A stretch of 50,883 nt of DNA from a virus: the IMG/VR virus record IMGVR_UViG_3300044960_000579, positions 1 to 50,883 of that record; one strand, 5' to 3'. A program made the position numbers and the translations under genes. Below the pieces are notes generated by a model. It had not been told where the DNA came from, searched no databases, and was given only the letters and a program-made list of their open reading frames with translations. Shown piece by piece: positions 29,157 through 36,751 of this stretch (its first letter is position 1; each line of letters starts with the position of its first letter).

Positions 29157-30577
29157 TACGCGTTCTCGAGCGGCCGGAACTCGCCTTTCGCGTTCGGTCG
29201 CCAGAGGGTGAACGAGGCGAACCGGAAATACTCCCGGCCGTCGTCAAATTTCCAGACGTCCACGATTTGGCTGTATCCGCGTGCCGCGCCGTAGCGCAAC
29301 CACGCCTGCGAGACCGGCCCACGTGGATTGAACCGGTAGGTTTTGCCATTCTTCGTCAACGACCCGAACAGCCAGGACGCGATGCCCTCGTCCATTCCGG
29401 CCGGATACGTGATCGCTGGGGAAGGCGCCGGTCCGGTGAAATCCGGCCAGCGATCGTAGGCATCCTGCACCCATTGCATCAGGGTGGGCCAGAATCCGTC
29501 GTTGAGGATCTGTGCCGGGCACCATTTCCCCTCATCGCTGACCTGCCGGTGCTGCAGAATCCGGTCTACCGAGAACCGGCCCCGGCTGCTGCCCGATCCC
29601 CAGTCAAACGCCGGGTCGCCGCGCACGATCCGAGCAATGCACTCAGCCAGGTTCCGGCGCGTGCGCTCCTTGCGCACCGGATCGTTCTCGGCGTTGACAC
29701 ATTTCTCGATCGCGACCGACCGATAACAGCCGATATCCGTCTGCGGGTTGTCGCAGCCGTCGCCAGCGTGCCAGCCGATCTCATCTAACGGCAGGCCCTG
29801 CACGATCTGCACATCGTCCACGGCCAGGTGATAGCTCACTTGGCGCTGCCGTGCCTCTGCCGTTTGCAGGTAGGCGATTTGCGACGGGGCATCGGCTTTG
29901 GGGTTCGTGTTCCCCGTCTCGTGCACAACGATGTAGAGGTTCCCAGATTGCGCCAATTTTTTGCCCGGCCGGTTCGCGGCCGTTGCTGGTAGCAGGTTCT
30001 GGACAACCGGAACGCCGATGGTGACTGACATGGTTGTTCCTCCCAATGGCTCGCCAAACAGAATGCCGAGCCAGCGAACAATTTTGTTGTGATAATCGGG
30101 ATCCGTAGCCCACTTCCCCGTGAGGTCGCGGATCGTCCGGACGGTACCGGCCCATCCGGCAGCGATCACGGCGTCGCGCCGGGGATCGAGGTGGTGGTAG
30201 GGCGCGAGCACGTCGCCAGAAACCGGCGATCGCGACACGCCGTTGACGTAGACGTCCATGTGGACAATGTGCGCCCGGGCGGCGTCGGTGCCATTAGACC
30301 AGCGATATCCCAGATCGCCGCCATCAGTTATGCCGATCCCGGCCGGATTGAGACGCGTCGCCCACGCGCGCGAGGTGAACCCGGCTGTCTCCTCAACGGC
30401 CTGACCGAAGAGCACACATGGATCCAATCCGACCTGTGGTGCCAGTCGCCAGAGCTCTCGCGTATAGGCTCGGACGTCGTCAGGACGCGCAACGGTGCGC
30501 GTTGCCAGCCACTGTTCGGCCTGTGCGACCGTGGCGCGTGGCTGCGACCGGATCGGCATGTCAGGTGTCCAGGGCAT
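29156..30577 (-). CDS. Two-domain endolysin (glucosaminidase-like plus amidase)
   Basis: A 473-residue cell-wall hydrolase. The N-terminal third (VGLDPCVLFGQAVEETAGFTS ... NPAGIGI) resembles glucosaminidase/lysozyme-like domains, with a putative catalytic E in VEETA. The middle is an N-acetylmuramoyl-L-alanine amidase of the Amidase_2 type, with zinc ligands suggested by VVHETGN, SYHLAVDD, GWHAGDG and QHRQVSDEGKWCP. A C-terminal wall-binding region follows. Start ATG at 30577 overlaps the preceding stop. The order with the holin gene nearby is a lysis module. Confidence 0.85.
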   Translation of the reverse strand: MPWTPDMPIRSQPRATVAQAEQWLATRTVARPDDVRAYTRELWRLAPQVGLDPCVLFGQAVEETAGFTSRAWATRLNPAGIGITDGGDLGYRWSNGTDAARAHIVHMDVYVNGVSRSPVSGDVLAPYHHLDPRRDAVIAAGWAGTVRTIRDLTGKWATDPDYHNKIVRWLGILFGEPLGGTTMSVTIGVPVVQNLLPATAANRPGKKLAQSGNLYIVVHETGNTNPKADAPSQIAYLQTAEARQRQVSYHLAVDDVQIVQGLPLDEIGWHAGDGCDNPQTDIGCYRSVAIEKCVNAENDPVRKERTRRNLAECIARIVRGDPAFDWGSGSSRGRFSVDRILQHRQVSDEGKWCPAQILNDGFWPTLMQWVQDAYDRWPDFTGPAPSPAITYPAGMDEGIASWLFGSLTKNGKTYRFNPRGPVSQAWLRYGAARGYSQIVDVWKFDDGREYFRFASFTLWRPNAKGEFRPLENA

Positions 30578-30792
30578 CACGACTCCAATTCGACCTCGTA
30601 GCGAATCCGATAGCCATCAGGGGTTCGCGCGACGTGCACCTGCTCGGTGTCCGGCACCGGCGGCCACGGTGGCAGTTCCTGCCGTGCGTAGGAACGGAAA
30701 TTGAGGACGACCTGGTAGAGCACCCAGGGCTCTAGCCCCTGCTGGGATTCGACGGTTGCCTCTCGGATGATGCGCACTGGCGTACCTCGCAA
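30577..30792 (-). CDS. Hypothetical 71-residue protein
   Basis: A beta-rich small protein (PWVLYQVVLNFRSYARQEL, then VHVARTPDGYRIRYEVELES). First gene after the regulatory gap at 30793-30866 and translationally coupled to the endolysin gene. No family recognised. Confidence 0.5.
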   Translation of the reverse strand: MRGTPVRIIREATVESQQGLEPWVLYQVVLNFRSYARQELPPWPPVPDTEQVHVARTPDGYRIRYEVELES

Positions 30793-30866
30793 CCGGTTGA
30801 CCGGTTAGCCGGTCAGGTGGTTGACCACTGCACCAGATACTAGCACGCGCACGTGCAGGCGGCGAG
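30793..30866 (-). promoter_or_regulatory. Putative promoter/operator of the lysis genes
   Basis: The minus strand reads TAGTATCT (possible -10) followed by a palindromic cluster of GGTCAACCAC and ACCGGTCAACCGGTT. The 10-mer GGTCAACCAC also occurs in the terminase upstream gap (2116-2199). Likely a regulated late promoter; the regulator is unknown. Confidence 0.45.
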
Positions 30867-31286
30867 CTAGGACGTGCTGAGTGTCACGCCAGCAGGCGCT
30901 GCGACCGGTGATGTGGGCAGGGGGCGCATCCCGACCTGGCGCAATGCGCGGTACACCGGCGCCATCGGCTCCAGCGCTGGCCTGACCGTCGCTGCCCAGC
31001 TATCGAGCGCCGCGTTGAGGATCGCCGCGATTTGCGTTGCCGTTTTCCCGGCGAGCGCCGTCATGTCGATCTGAATCGGCGCCTCATGGATCACCGAGAT
31101 CAGCGCCTCATCGGCTGGGTTGCCAGGAATCGCCACCGACGGGTTGTACTGCGTATCGTCGTAGGCGATGATCTGGGCCGGCAGCACCAGCAGGCCCTTC
31201 CCTGACGGATCGAACCCAGCGATCGTCGTCTCCAGCGATGTTTTGTTCACCTGGGGCTTGTAGCGCGACCGGACAACGAGTGCCAT
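30867..31286 (-). CDS. Hypothetical structural protein
   Basis: A 139-residue protein (MALVVRSRYKPQVNKTSLET ... APIQIDMTALAGKTATQIAAILNAALDSW), with Pro/Ala-rich C-terminus. It is the last gene of the tail block before the lysis promoter. No family recognised; a virion role is suggested only by position. Confidence 0.5.
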   Translation of the reverse strand: MALVVRSRYKPQVNKTSLETTIAGFDPSGKGLLVLPAQIIAYDDTQYNPSVAIPGNPADEALISVIHEAPIQIDMTALAGKTATQIAAILNAALDSWAATVRPALEPMAPVYRALRQVGMRPLPTSPVAAPAGVTLSTS

Positions 31287-31654
31287 TAGCGAGCCTCCTC
31301 TGCAAATTGCGCGAGACCGGCCAGGTCGGCCGGTTCGAGCACGACCGAAAACTGCACCTCAGTAATGCCGTGGGGATTGGTCACGACCGGCTGCAGGCGC
31401 ACCTGCCACGGGATACCGGTCACCTCCTCGCGCCGGCGCTGCTCGGCGAGCAGGACGCTGACGGCGTCAACGAACTGCCGGAGCAGGCCGGCGAGCGCCG
31501 GATTCGGCGGCGCCGGTGCAGGACGCACGGCGTCGAGCGCCGCGGCATCGCCCGGCTCGACGATCTCGGCCGTCACCGGCTCAGCCGCCGGCGCCAGCTC
31601 GGCCGTGACCACCGCGAGCCAGGACTCAGCCCGTTGTTCCGTATTCGCCGGCAT
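31286..31654 (-). CDS. Hypothetical tail-block protein
   Basis: A 122-residue protein with an Ala/Pro-rich N-terminal half and a C-terminal half that reads VTGIPWQVRLQPVVTNPHGITEVQFSVVLEPADLAGL. ATG at 31654 chosen over an upstream in-frame start, which lies inside the neighbouring gene. Overlaps neighbours on both sides, as usual here. Confidence 0.5.
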   Translation of the reverse strand: MPANTEQRAESWLAVVTAELAPAAEPVTAEIVEPGDAAALDAVRPAPAPPNPALAGLLRQFVDAVSVLLAEQRRREEVTGIPWQVRLQPVVTNPHGITEVQFSVVLEPADLAGLAQFAEEAR

Positions 31655-31853
31655 TCGCGACCTCCAGCAGCAAATGGGCCAGTTCTCGCGCCTCGGCCGG
31701 GGTGAGCAGCGCGATCTCGGTGTCGATGCCGTGCCGTTCGAGGCCGATTCGGACGGCACGCTCCGGCCGGACCAGCCCACGCGACCGGGCGGCAACGGTG
31801 ATCACCCGCACGCCGTCACGCTGCTCGACAACCAGCGCACCGTAGGTGGTCAT
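31626..31853 (-). CDS. Hypothetical 75-residue protein
   Basis: A small mixed protein (YGALVVEQRDGVRVITVAARSRGL, then LTPAEARELAHLLLEVANAGEYGTTG). The second half has the pattern of a short regulatory helix pair. Coupled to the fibre gene by a 4-nt overlap. No family recognised. Confidence 0.5.
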   Translation of the reverse strand: MTTYGALVVEQRDGVRVITVAARSRGLVRPERAVRIGLERHGIDTEIALLTPAEARELAHLLLEVANAGEYGTTG

Positions 31854-33721
31854 GCTGCCCTCACGAGGTCGTAGCGCCAGCGCGCCGGGCCGCGCGCAAC
31901 GAGCACGTCACGGTGCATCGGGCTGAGTGGCGATGCGTAGACGAGCGCCGGCCCGAGCGCGCCGTTGAGTGGCTCGCTGCCATCCTGGCGCGTCCCGAGG
32001 CTCGCGTTGCCAGCACCGAACGATCCGGCCGGCGCATCGCGTGTCCCGGTCGCCAGGTTCCCATTTCCGAGCCGGACGCCGATGTCCGTCCCATCCCAGG
32101 CTGCGTAGCAGATCACCTCGGTGCCGAGCGCTGCCGTCTCTGCCGTCGTCACCGTGGTGACGGCACCACCGTTGCTCTGGCAGGCGAGTTGCAGCGCACC
32201 TGTCGGCGTAAATCGCAGCGTCAGCCTATCGGTTCCGGCACCACCGTTCCCGACGTCGAGTAGTGTCTGGTTGCCACCGGTGTTGACCATCCGGCGAGCA
32301 GCGAGCACGATGCTTCCGCGTACTGGTGCGACGCGCCCGGCCGGTGAAAACGTCAGGGTCGTTGCCGCCCGCGAACTCGTGCTCGCCCAGATGCTGCCAG
32401 TCCAGGAGTAGCCAGTACCGAGCGAGCCGTGAATAGGCGAGGTTGCGTAGGGTTTTTGCTCAAAACCGACACACCCGACACCCCACATCACCGCGCCCGT
32501 TGATACCTGCTCGATCCCCACGAGCGCCTTGACGGTATTCGCGTTTGCAAACGTGACGGTGAGAGATGGCAACGCGCCCAGCCGCCAGTCATAGGTATCG
32601 TCGTTCGCGGTGAAGGATGGACCTGTGAACGTCTCGGTCACGTTGTTGCTGGCATCAATGCCCCAGACCATGAGGCGCAATTGTGGCGGTGTATCACCGA
32701 ATCGCGGTCGCACAGCGCACGATGCCGTCCACGTCTGCCCAGCGCTCACCGCGGGCGCAGTCCCAGGCACCATTTTCACACCCTGGTTCGCGCCCGTGGT
32801 CGTGACCTCGCCGTAGGCCGAGAAATGATATGGGAACGCACCGTCTGACACTTTGCTAGCGAGAGTCGCGCCACCATACGCGACCCAATAGTTGCCGAGC
32901 GGTGTTGCGAAAAACTGCGGCGAGGGCACGGCGTTCAGTGAGCCCTCCTCAATGAACGCGAAGGCGCTCGCAACCAGCGGGGTGCGAACAGAATGCAACT
33001 GCCCCGACGCGAGGACCTTTACCGTCGCCGCACCATCAACGGCGACTCCACGACTCGCAACGTCGTCATCAGCGTAGATAACATCACCAGGTACGGCGTT
33101 GGGGAACTCTAGCCGAATGGACAGACGATTGATCGATCTCGGCACGCTGGCCTGAATGACCACGCGCTGGTAGGATGTGGACAGCGTTACCGCCTGCGTC
33201 GCGATCACCGACGAGCCAGGTAGGATAAATCGAGCAGCTATTAGCTGTAGCGTGGCCTGTTTCCCCGCCGCCTGGGCGTTTGATTTGATCCAGATACTGT
33301 ACTGCCACGTGTCGCCCTCATGGTGTGGCCCCGCCGTCTGTTCCATCGACAACAACTCGACCTGCACCGTCCCTGCCTGCGTGCAGGTCACGCGCGCTGA
33401 CTGCTGGCCCGTTCGTGCCTCAGCGAACGGCCAATCAACCGTGGCGTTAGCAACAAAACCCCCGTACCCTGGCGTCGTACCACCGCTCTCATATCCAGGT
33501 TCGCTGACCCAGTTCTGTGGCTCATCCAGCCGCGGCATCCAGCGCAACGCGCCCGTCCCCACGAGCGAGAACGTACCGTTACGATCGCGTCCCGTGAGGT
33601 TGCCCGACAAATTTGCGAACATCGTCACGGGCCAGCGATTGACGACTGGCTCGGTCGCCCGCGCCAGCACGCTCGGTACGAGCACGCCATCACCGAGTTT
33701 GGTCAGCAGTTTGACGGCCAT
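31850..33721 (-). CDS. Tail fibre/receptor-binding protein with lectin-like modules
   Basis: A 623-residue beta-rich protein. Residues about 90-230 resemble a carbohydrate-binding jelly roll (ARVTCTQAGTVQVELLSMEQ ... WQYSIWIKSNAQAAGKQATLQL), a second similar module spans about 270-400, and the C-terminal 200 residues (GSIVLAARRMVNTGGNQTLL ... AAWDGTDIGVRLGNG ... GPALVYASPLS) have a LamG/concanavalin-like pattern. Likely the adhesin at the tail tip. Low sequence identity to known fibres is expected. Confidence 0.7.
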   Translation of the reverse strand: MAVKLLTKLGDGVLVPSVLARATEPVVNRWPVTMFANLSGNLTGRDRNGTFSLVGTGALRWMPRLDEPQNWVSEPGYESGGTTPGYGGFVANATVDWPFAEARTGQQSARVTCTQAGTVQVELLSMEQTAGPHHEGDTWQYSIWIKSNAQAAGKQATLQLIAARFILPGSSVIATQAVTLSTSYQRVVIQASVPRSINRLSIRLEFPNAVPGDVIYADDDVASRGVAVDGAATVKVLASGQLHSVRTPLVASAFAFIEEGSLNAVPSPQFFATPLGNYWVAYGGATLASKVSDGAFPYHFSAYGEVTTTGANQGVKMVPGTAPAVSAGQTWTASCAVRPRFGDTPPQLRLMVWGIDASNNVTETFTGPSFTANDDTYDWRLGALPSLTVTFANANTVKALVGIEQVSTGAVMWGVGCVGFEQKPYATSPIHGSLGTGYSWTGSIWASTSSRAATTLTFSPAGRVAPVRGSIVLAARRMVNTGGNQTLLDVGNGGAGTDRLTLRFTPTGALQLACQSNGGAVTTVTTAETAALGTEVICYAAWDGTDIGVRLGNGNLATGTRDAPAGSFGAGNASLGTRQDGSEPLNGALGPALVYASPLSPMHRDVLVARGPARWRYDLVRAA

Positions 33722-33848
33722 GGGCCACCTCCAGCCACGCCAGGATCAGGTCGATCATCTCATCCGGGACGTCGCCGTTGCGAATTGCTACGGCGAGTGC
33801 TCGCGCTCGCTGCCCGAGCTCGGCGACGGATGCACACGGCTGCGCCAT
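33690..33848 (-). CDS. Hypothetical 52-residue protein
   Basis: The ATG at 33848 is chosen because the longer frame overlaps the neighbouring gene and has poor composition. The product is MAQPCASVAELGQRARALAV followed by DEMIDLILAWLEVAHGRQ, a short helical protein. Overlaps the fibre gene by about 30 nt. Low confidence because it is short. Confidence 0.4.
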   Translation of the reverse strand: MAQPCASVAELGQRARALAVAIRNGDVPDEMIDLILAWLEVAHGRQTADQTR

Positions 33849-34054
33849 TCCGCCGCCTCCAGGATCTCCTGCAGCGCCCGGCGGAGGTATTCGCGCTCCG
33901 CCTCGCAGATTTCCAATTGCGCCTTCGCATTCATCGTATCCGCGATCCGGCCGACCGTCCGGTGCTCGCTCTGGCGAAACCACCGGCGTGCCAGCCAGGC
34001 GAGTGCCCCGAGGATCGCTGCGCTGATCACCTCCCACCGGTCCCGCGTGTCCAT
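33788..34054 (-). CDS. Small membrane protein with coiled coil
   Basis: An 88-residue protein with a short membrane helix near residues 8-24 (VISAAILGALAWLARRW) and a charged helix (MNAKAQLEICEAEREYLRRALQEILEAAEW). This layout matches inner-membrane spanins, which would imply an outer-membrane host, but the partner o-spanin is not evident. Overlaps the next small gene by 61 nt. Confidence 0.45.
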   Translation of the reverse strand: MDTRDRWEVISAAILGALAWLARRWFRQSEHRTVGRIADTMNAKAQLEICEAEREYLRRALQEILEAAEWRSRVHPSPSSGSEREHSP

Positions 34055-34074
34055 TCATTGGTTCCTACCCACAT

Positions 34075-34326
34075 TCACCCAACCGGTCCCCAGCGATCGT
34101 CCTGGGCCAGCACTCCCAGTACCCCCGCCACCTCGTTCCCCGGTACCCGTGCCGGCCTTCCCCGAGCGCTCTCCCCGGCAGAGGCAAGGCGCAGGCGCAC
34201 GGCCCCGCTCATGCCGGGATCGTGTTCGACACTCGCGATGACTGGGCGGCCGCCGTACGCATCAGGCTCACCGTGCAACTCAAATGCCTGGTACATTGTT
34301 CCCAGTTTCTCTAGCGCCAGTTTCAT
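34075..34326 (-). CDS. Hypothetical 83-residue protein
   Basis: A small protein (MKLALEKLGTMYQAFELHGE, then GGRPVIASVEHDPGMSGAVRLRLASAGE). Start overlaps the preceding stop as ATGA. No family recognised. Confidence 0.5.
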   Translation of the reverse strand: MKLALEKLGTMYQAFELHGEPDAYGGRPVIASVEHDPGMSGAVRLRLASAGESARGRPARVPGNEVAGVLGVLAQDDRWGPVG

Positions 34327-34916
34327 CGTTTCCCTCCCTGGGGCGAGATCAGCCGGGCCGCCAGCAATTTGCAGCCCATATCAGCCGTGGTTGGCGCGAA
34401 CGTTGCATCGCAAACGATGCGCGCATCGAGCAGCGCTCCCGCGGCGAACGGAATTCCCTGCGGTGGATCGAGGTACGCACAGGCAGTCTGCGTTCGCACG
34501 TTCCCCCACTCATCGGTCCCACCGTCCAGGGCGCACTCCGTCAGGTCGTAGTCGGTGTTGATCCCACCCTGCGTGATTCGTACCCTGAGCCAGGCGCTCC
34601 CTGCCGTTCTCGCTTGGTTGCTCCACAGCCAGCCGGCAATGATCAGACCCGGCCATGGCGCAACCTCAGCGATCGCAGTCGTCTGCCAGGACGTGACGTC
34701 GGTCGGTGTCGCCGCCCGCGTCGTGTAGCTCGCCGCCCCGACACTCCCGATGTTCTCCCGGAAATACGGTCCAACCGTCCAGGTGTAGAGCAGCACCGGT
34801 GACGCGAGAAACGCCCGTAATTCCTCCAGCCGGGCGAGAAGTTCAGCCTGCGATTCCCAGCCAAGCGCTGCCAGGTTCCCTTCATCGAGCGGGGCACGCG
34901 GATCAATCTGCCGCAT
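34323..34916 (-). CDS. Tail-associated protein
   Basis: A 197-residue protein with a helical start (DEGNLAALGWESQAELLARLEELRAFLASP) and beta-rich remainder (LLYTWTVGPYFRENIGSV ... GLIIAGWLWSNQARTAGSAWLRVRITQGG). Starts at the stop of the hub-like gene. Probable minor tail component, based on position. Confidence 0.5.
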   Translation of the reverse strand: MRQIDPRAPLDEGNLAALGWESQAELLARLEELRAFLASPVLLYTWTVGPYFRENIGSVGAASYTTRAATPTDVTSWQTTAIAEVAPWPGLIIAGWLWSNQARTAGSAWLRVRITQGGINTDYDLTECALDGGTDEWGNVRTQTACAYLDPPQGIPFAAGALLDARIVCDATFAPTTADMGCKLLAARLISPQGGKR

Positions 34917-36010
34917 CAGCGCATCACCCCCTCAGACCAGGCGTCTCCAGCAAATTCGACGAGGCCATCATCGAGCAATGCCGCACGAGAGCGGATGCGG
35001 AAATCGAGGGGCGCCGGCTGGCTCGCGAGCCAGACGCGACACCAATCCCCCTCACGGAGATAGAGCCCCAATCCCTCCGTCGCCGCGATTCGAAGCGAGA
35101 GTGGCCCAGCCGGTTGAGCCAGCCGCCGCAGATCGCGCTGGGCGGCCACGCGTAACGACGACTCTCGGAGGTGCCCAGGATAGGCAACACTGTCCTGGCG
35201 CCGGCCAAACTGCAAGATGGACGATGCGTCCTGAACAACCACGCGCTGCCGGCCAGCAAATCGCTCAACCCCCGTGACTGCCAGCCGGTCGTTGACGACC
35301 GTCGCGATCGATGATCGCCACTCAGCACTCACGATCTGATATCCCTCGGCCAGCAACACCTGACTCCGGCGGTCCGCGCCAACCATTACCCGCCACTCGA
35401 AAATGATCGACCGGTCGTCCTGGACAACGACGCGCCATTCCTGGCCGGACGCCTGAACGAGGTTATCGAGGACCTGGAGGACCGAATCACCGCGCCATTC
35501 CTGCTCAATCAGGGCACCGGCAGTGTCTGCCTCTGCGCCGGTCAGCCAGAGCCGGTCCACATTCGCACTCGTCCGCAACGCCGCAAGCGCGAGCTGTCCG
35601 GCCGTCGCCTTCGCCGGTTTCGCGCGGAATGGACCACGCCGCACGCCGAACAGGGCCGGGAACCCCACGCAGGAGAGCTCTCGCCCGCGGTTCGTATCGA
35701 CCGGATCGGCCTCAACGAAACCGCCCCACCCTCCCTGCGTCGGATGCTGCCACCAGACCCACATCCCCTTGACATCGCGTGCTGCCGGTAACGCTCGCGC
35801 GGGAATGATGCAGGAGAGCCGTCCCGGCTCATTGATGGCCCACGACGCCTGGACATTGGCGACCTCAATCAGCCGTGGCGCAACCCAACCCGGACGGGAG
35901 ATTTCGAGCAACGTCGCCGTTGCCACCGGTCCCGTCCCCACGACGTCGCCGGCGTAGGCCCGTCGCCCGAGTGGCGTCATCCCGTAGCGCGTCGCCGCGA
36001 ACCGCCCCAT
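34916..36010 (-). CDS. Tail hub-like protein (baseplate hub/endopeptidase family)
   Basis: A 364-residue protein beginning with a beta-rich region (VANVQASWAINEPGRLSCIIPARALPAARDVKGMWVWW). The pattern, including the L.VLDNLVQASGQEWRVVVQDDRSI segment near residue 180, is that of siphophage tail-hub (prophage endopeptidase tail) proteins. It lies after the distal tail gene, the expected position. Direct catalytic residues were not recognised. Confidence 0.6.
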   Translation of the reverse strand: MGRFAATRYGMTPLGRRAYAGDVVGTGPVATATLLEISRPGWVAPRLIEVANVQASWAINEPGRLSCIIPARALPAARDVKGMWVWWQHPTQGGWGGFVEADPVDTNRGRELSCVGFPALFGVRRGPFRAKPAKATAGQLALAALRTSANVDRLWLTGAEADTAGALIEQEWRGDSVLQVLDNLVQASGQEWRVVVQDDRSIIFEWRVMVGADRRSQVLLAEGYQIVSAEWRSSIATVVNDRLAVTGVERFAGRQRVVVQDASSILQFGRRQDSVAYPGHLRESSLRVAAQRDLRRLAQPAGPLSLRIAATEGLGLYLREGDWCRVWLASQPAPLDFRIRSRAALLDDGLVEFAGDAWSEGVMR

Positions 36011-36019
36011 CGCTGCCCC

Positions 36020-36742
36020 CTACGGATGCGCGATCTGGACACGCGAGATCGCAATCGCCCGCGCCGCCGCCGTGAGCGTCGTCACCGTCGCATACCATGA
36101 CAGCGAGGTGCTCCCGGCCGGAAGATCGGTCGTATGCTCGGCGACCTCCGCGCCGTTGAGCCAGAATTCAACGCTCGCTGCCTTCAGCCGGATGCGGCAT
36201 TCGTAGACGGTACTTGCCGTGACCGCGACGGACGTTGCCGTGACCGTCGGGGCTGCCCCGGCGTCGTCCGTACAGCAACGCCAGAACGCACTCCCGTCGG
36301 CGCCCGTGTCGTAGCGAAATGCCGCCAGGTGAATCGCTGGCGTCGCGCTTCCGGTCGGGCTGCCCGAGAACAGGCCGATCCAATACCGCACGCTCGTGAT
36401 CGTCGCGGGCAATTTGATCCGGGCAGCGAAATCGGCCTTCCAGTCGCGACGGCAGACGGCCGCCGCACTGTTGAGGCCGCCGACGCTGCCACTCGTCGCC
36501 GCGGACGTATACAGGACGAAGGGTCCATCGACATCGTCGGCGTTGCTCGCCGTGCCGGTCGCCGTCGGCGCGGCGGCGAACCCGACGGTGGTGAGCGTCG
36601 CCGCGCCCGGATTCGCCAGGACCTGCATCCGGCGCCCGGCCACGGCCATCTCCTCTGCCGCCACCTGCAGCTCGTTGATATCAGCCGCCATGACGAGATC
36701 GGCGTAATCGGTTTTTCGGGTAAACGCAAACGGCAGCGGCAT
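36020..36742 (-). CDS. Minor tail protein
   Basis: A 240-residue beta-rich protein with jelly-roll-like features (FTRKTDYADLVMAADINELQ at the start, then YWIGLFSGSPTGSATPAIHLAAFRYDTGADGSAFWRCC). It contains a dense Thr/Ala stretch and lies between the distal tail and hub genes. Probable baseplate component; family not recognised. Confidence 0.5.
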   Translation of the reverse strand: MPLPFAFTRKTDYADLVMAADINELQVAAEEMAVAGRRMQVLANPGAATLTTVGFAAAPTATGTASNADDVDGPFVLYTSAATSGSVGGLNSAAAVCRRDWKADFAARIKLPATITSVRYWIGLFSGSPTGSATPAIHLAAFRYDTGADGSAFWRCCTDDAGAAPTVTATSVAVTASTVYECRIRLKAASVEFWLNGAEVAEHTTDLPAGSTSLSWYATVTTLTAAARAIAISRVQIAHP

Positions 36743-36751
36743 CCGCGCCTC

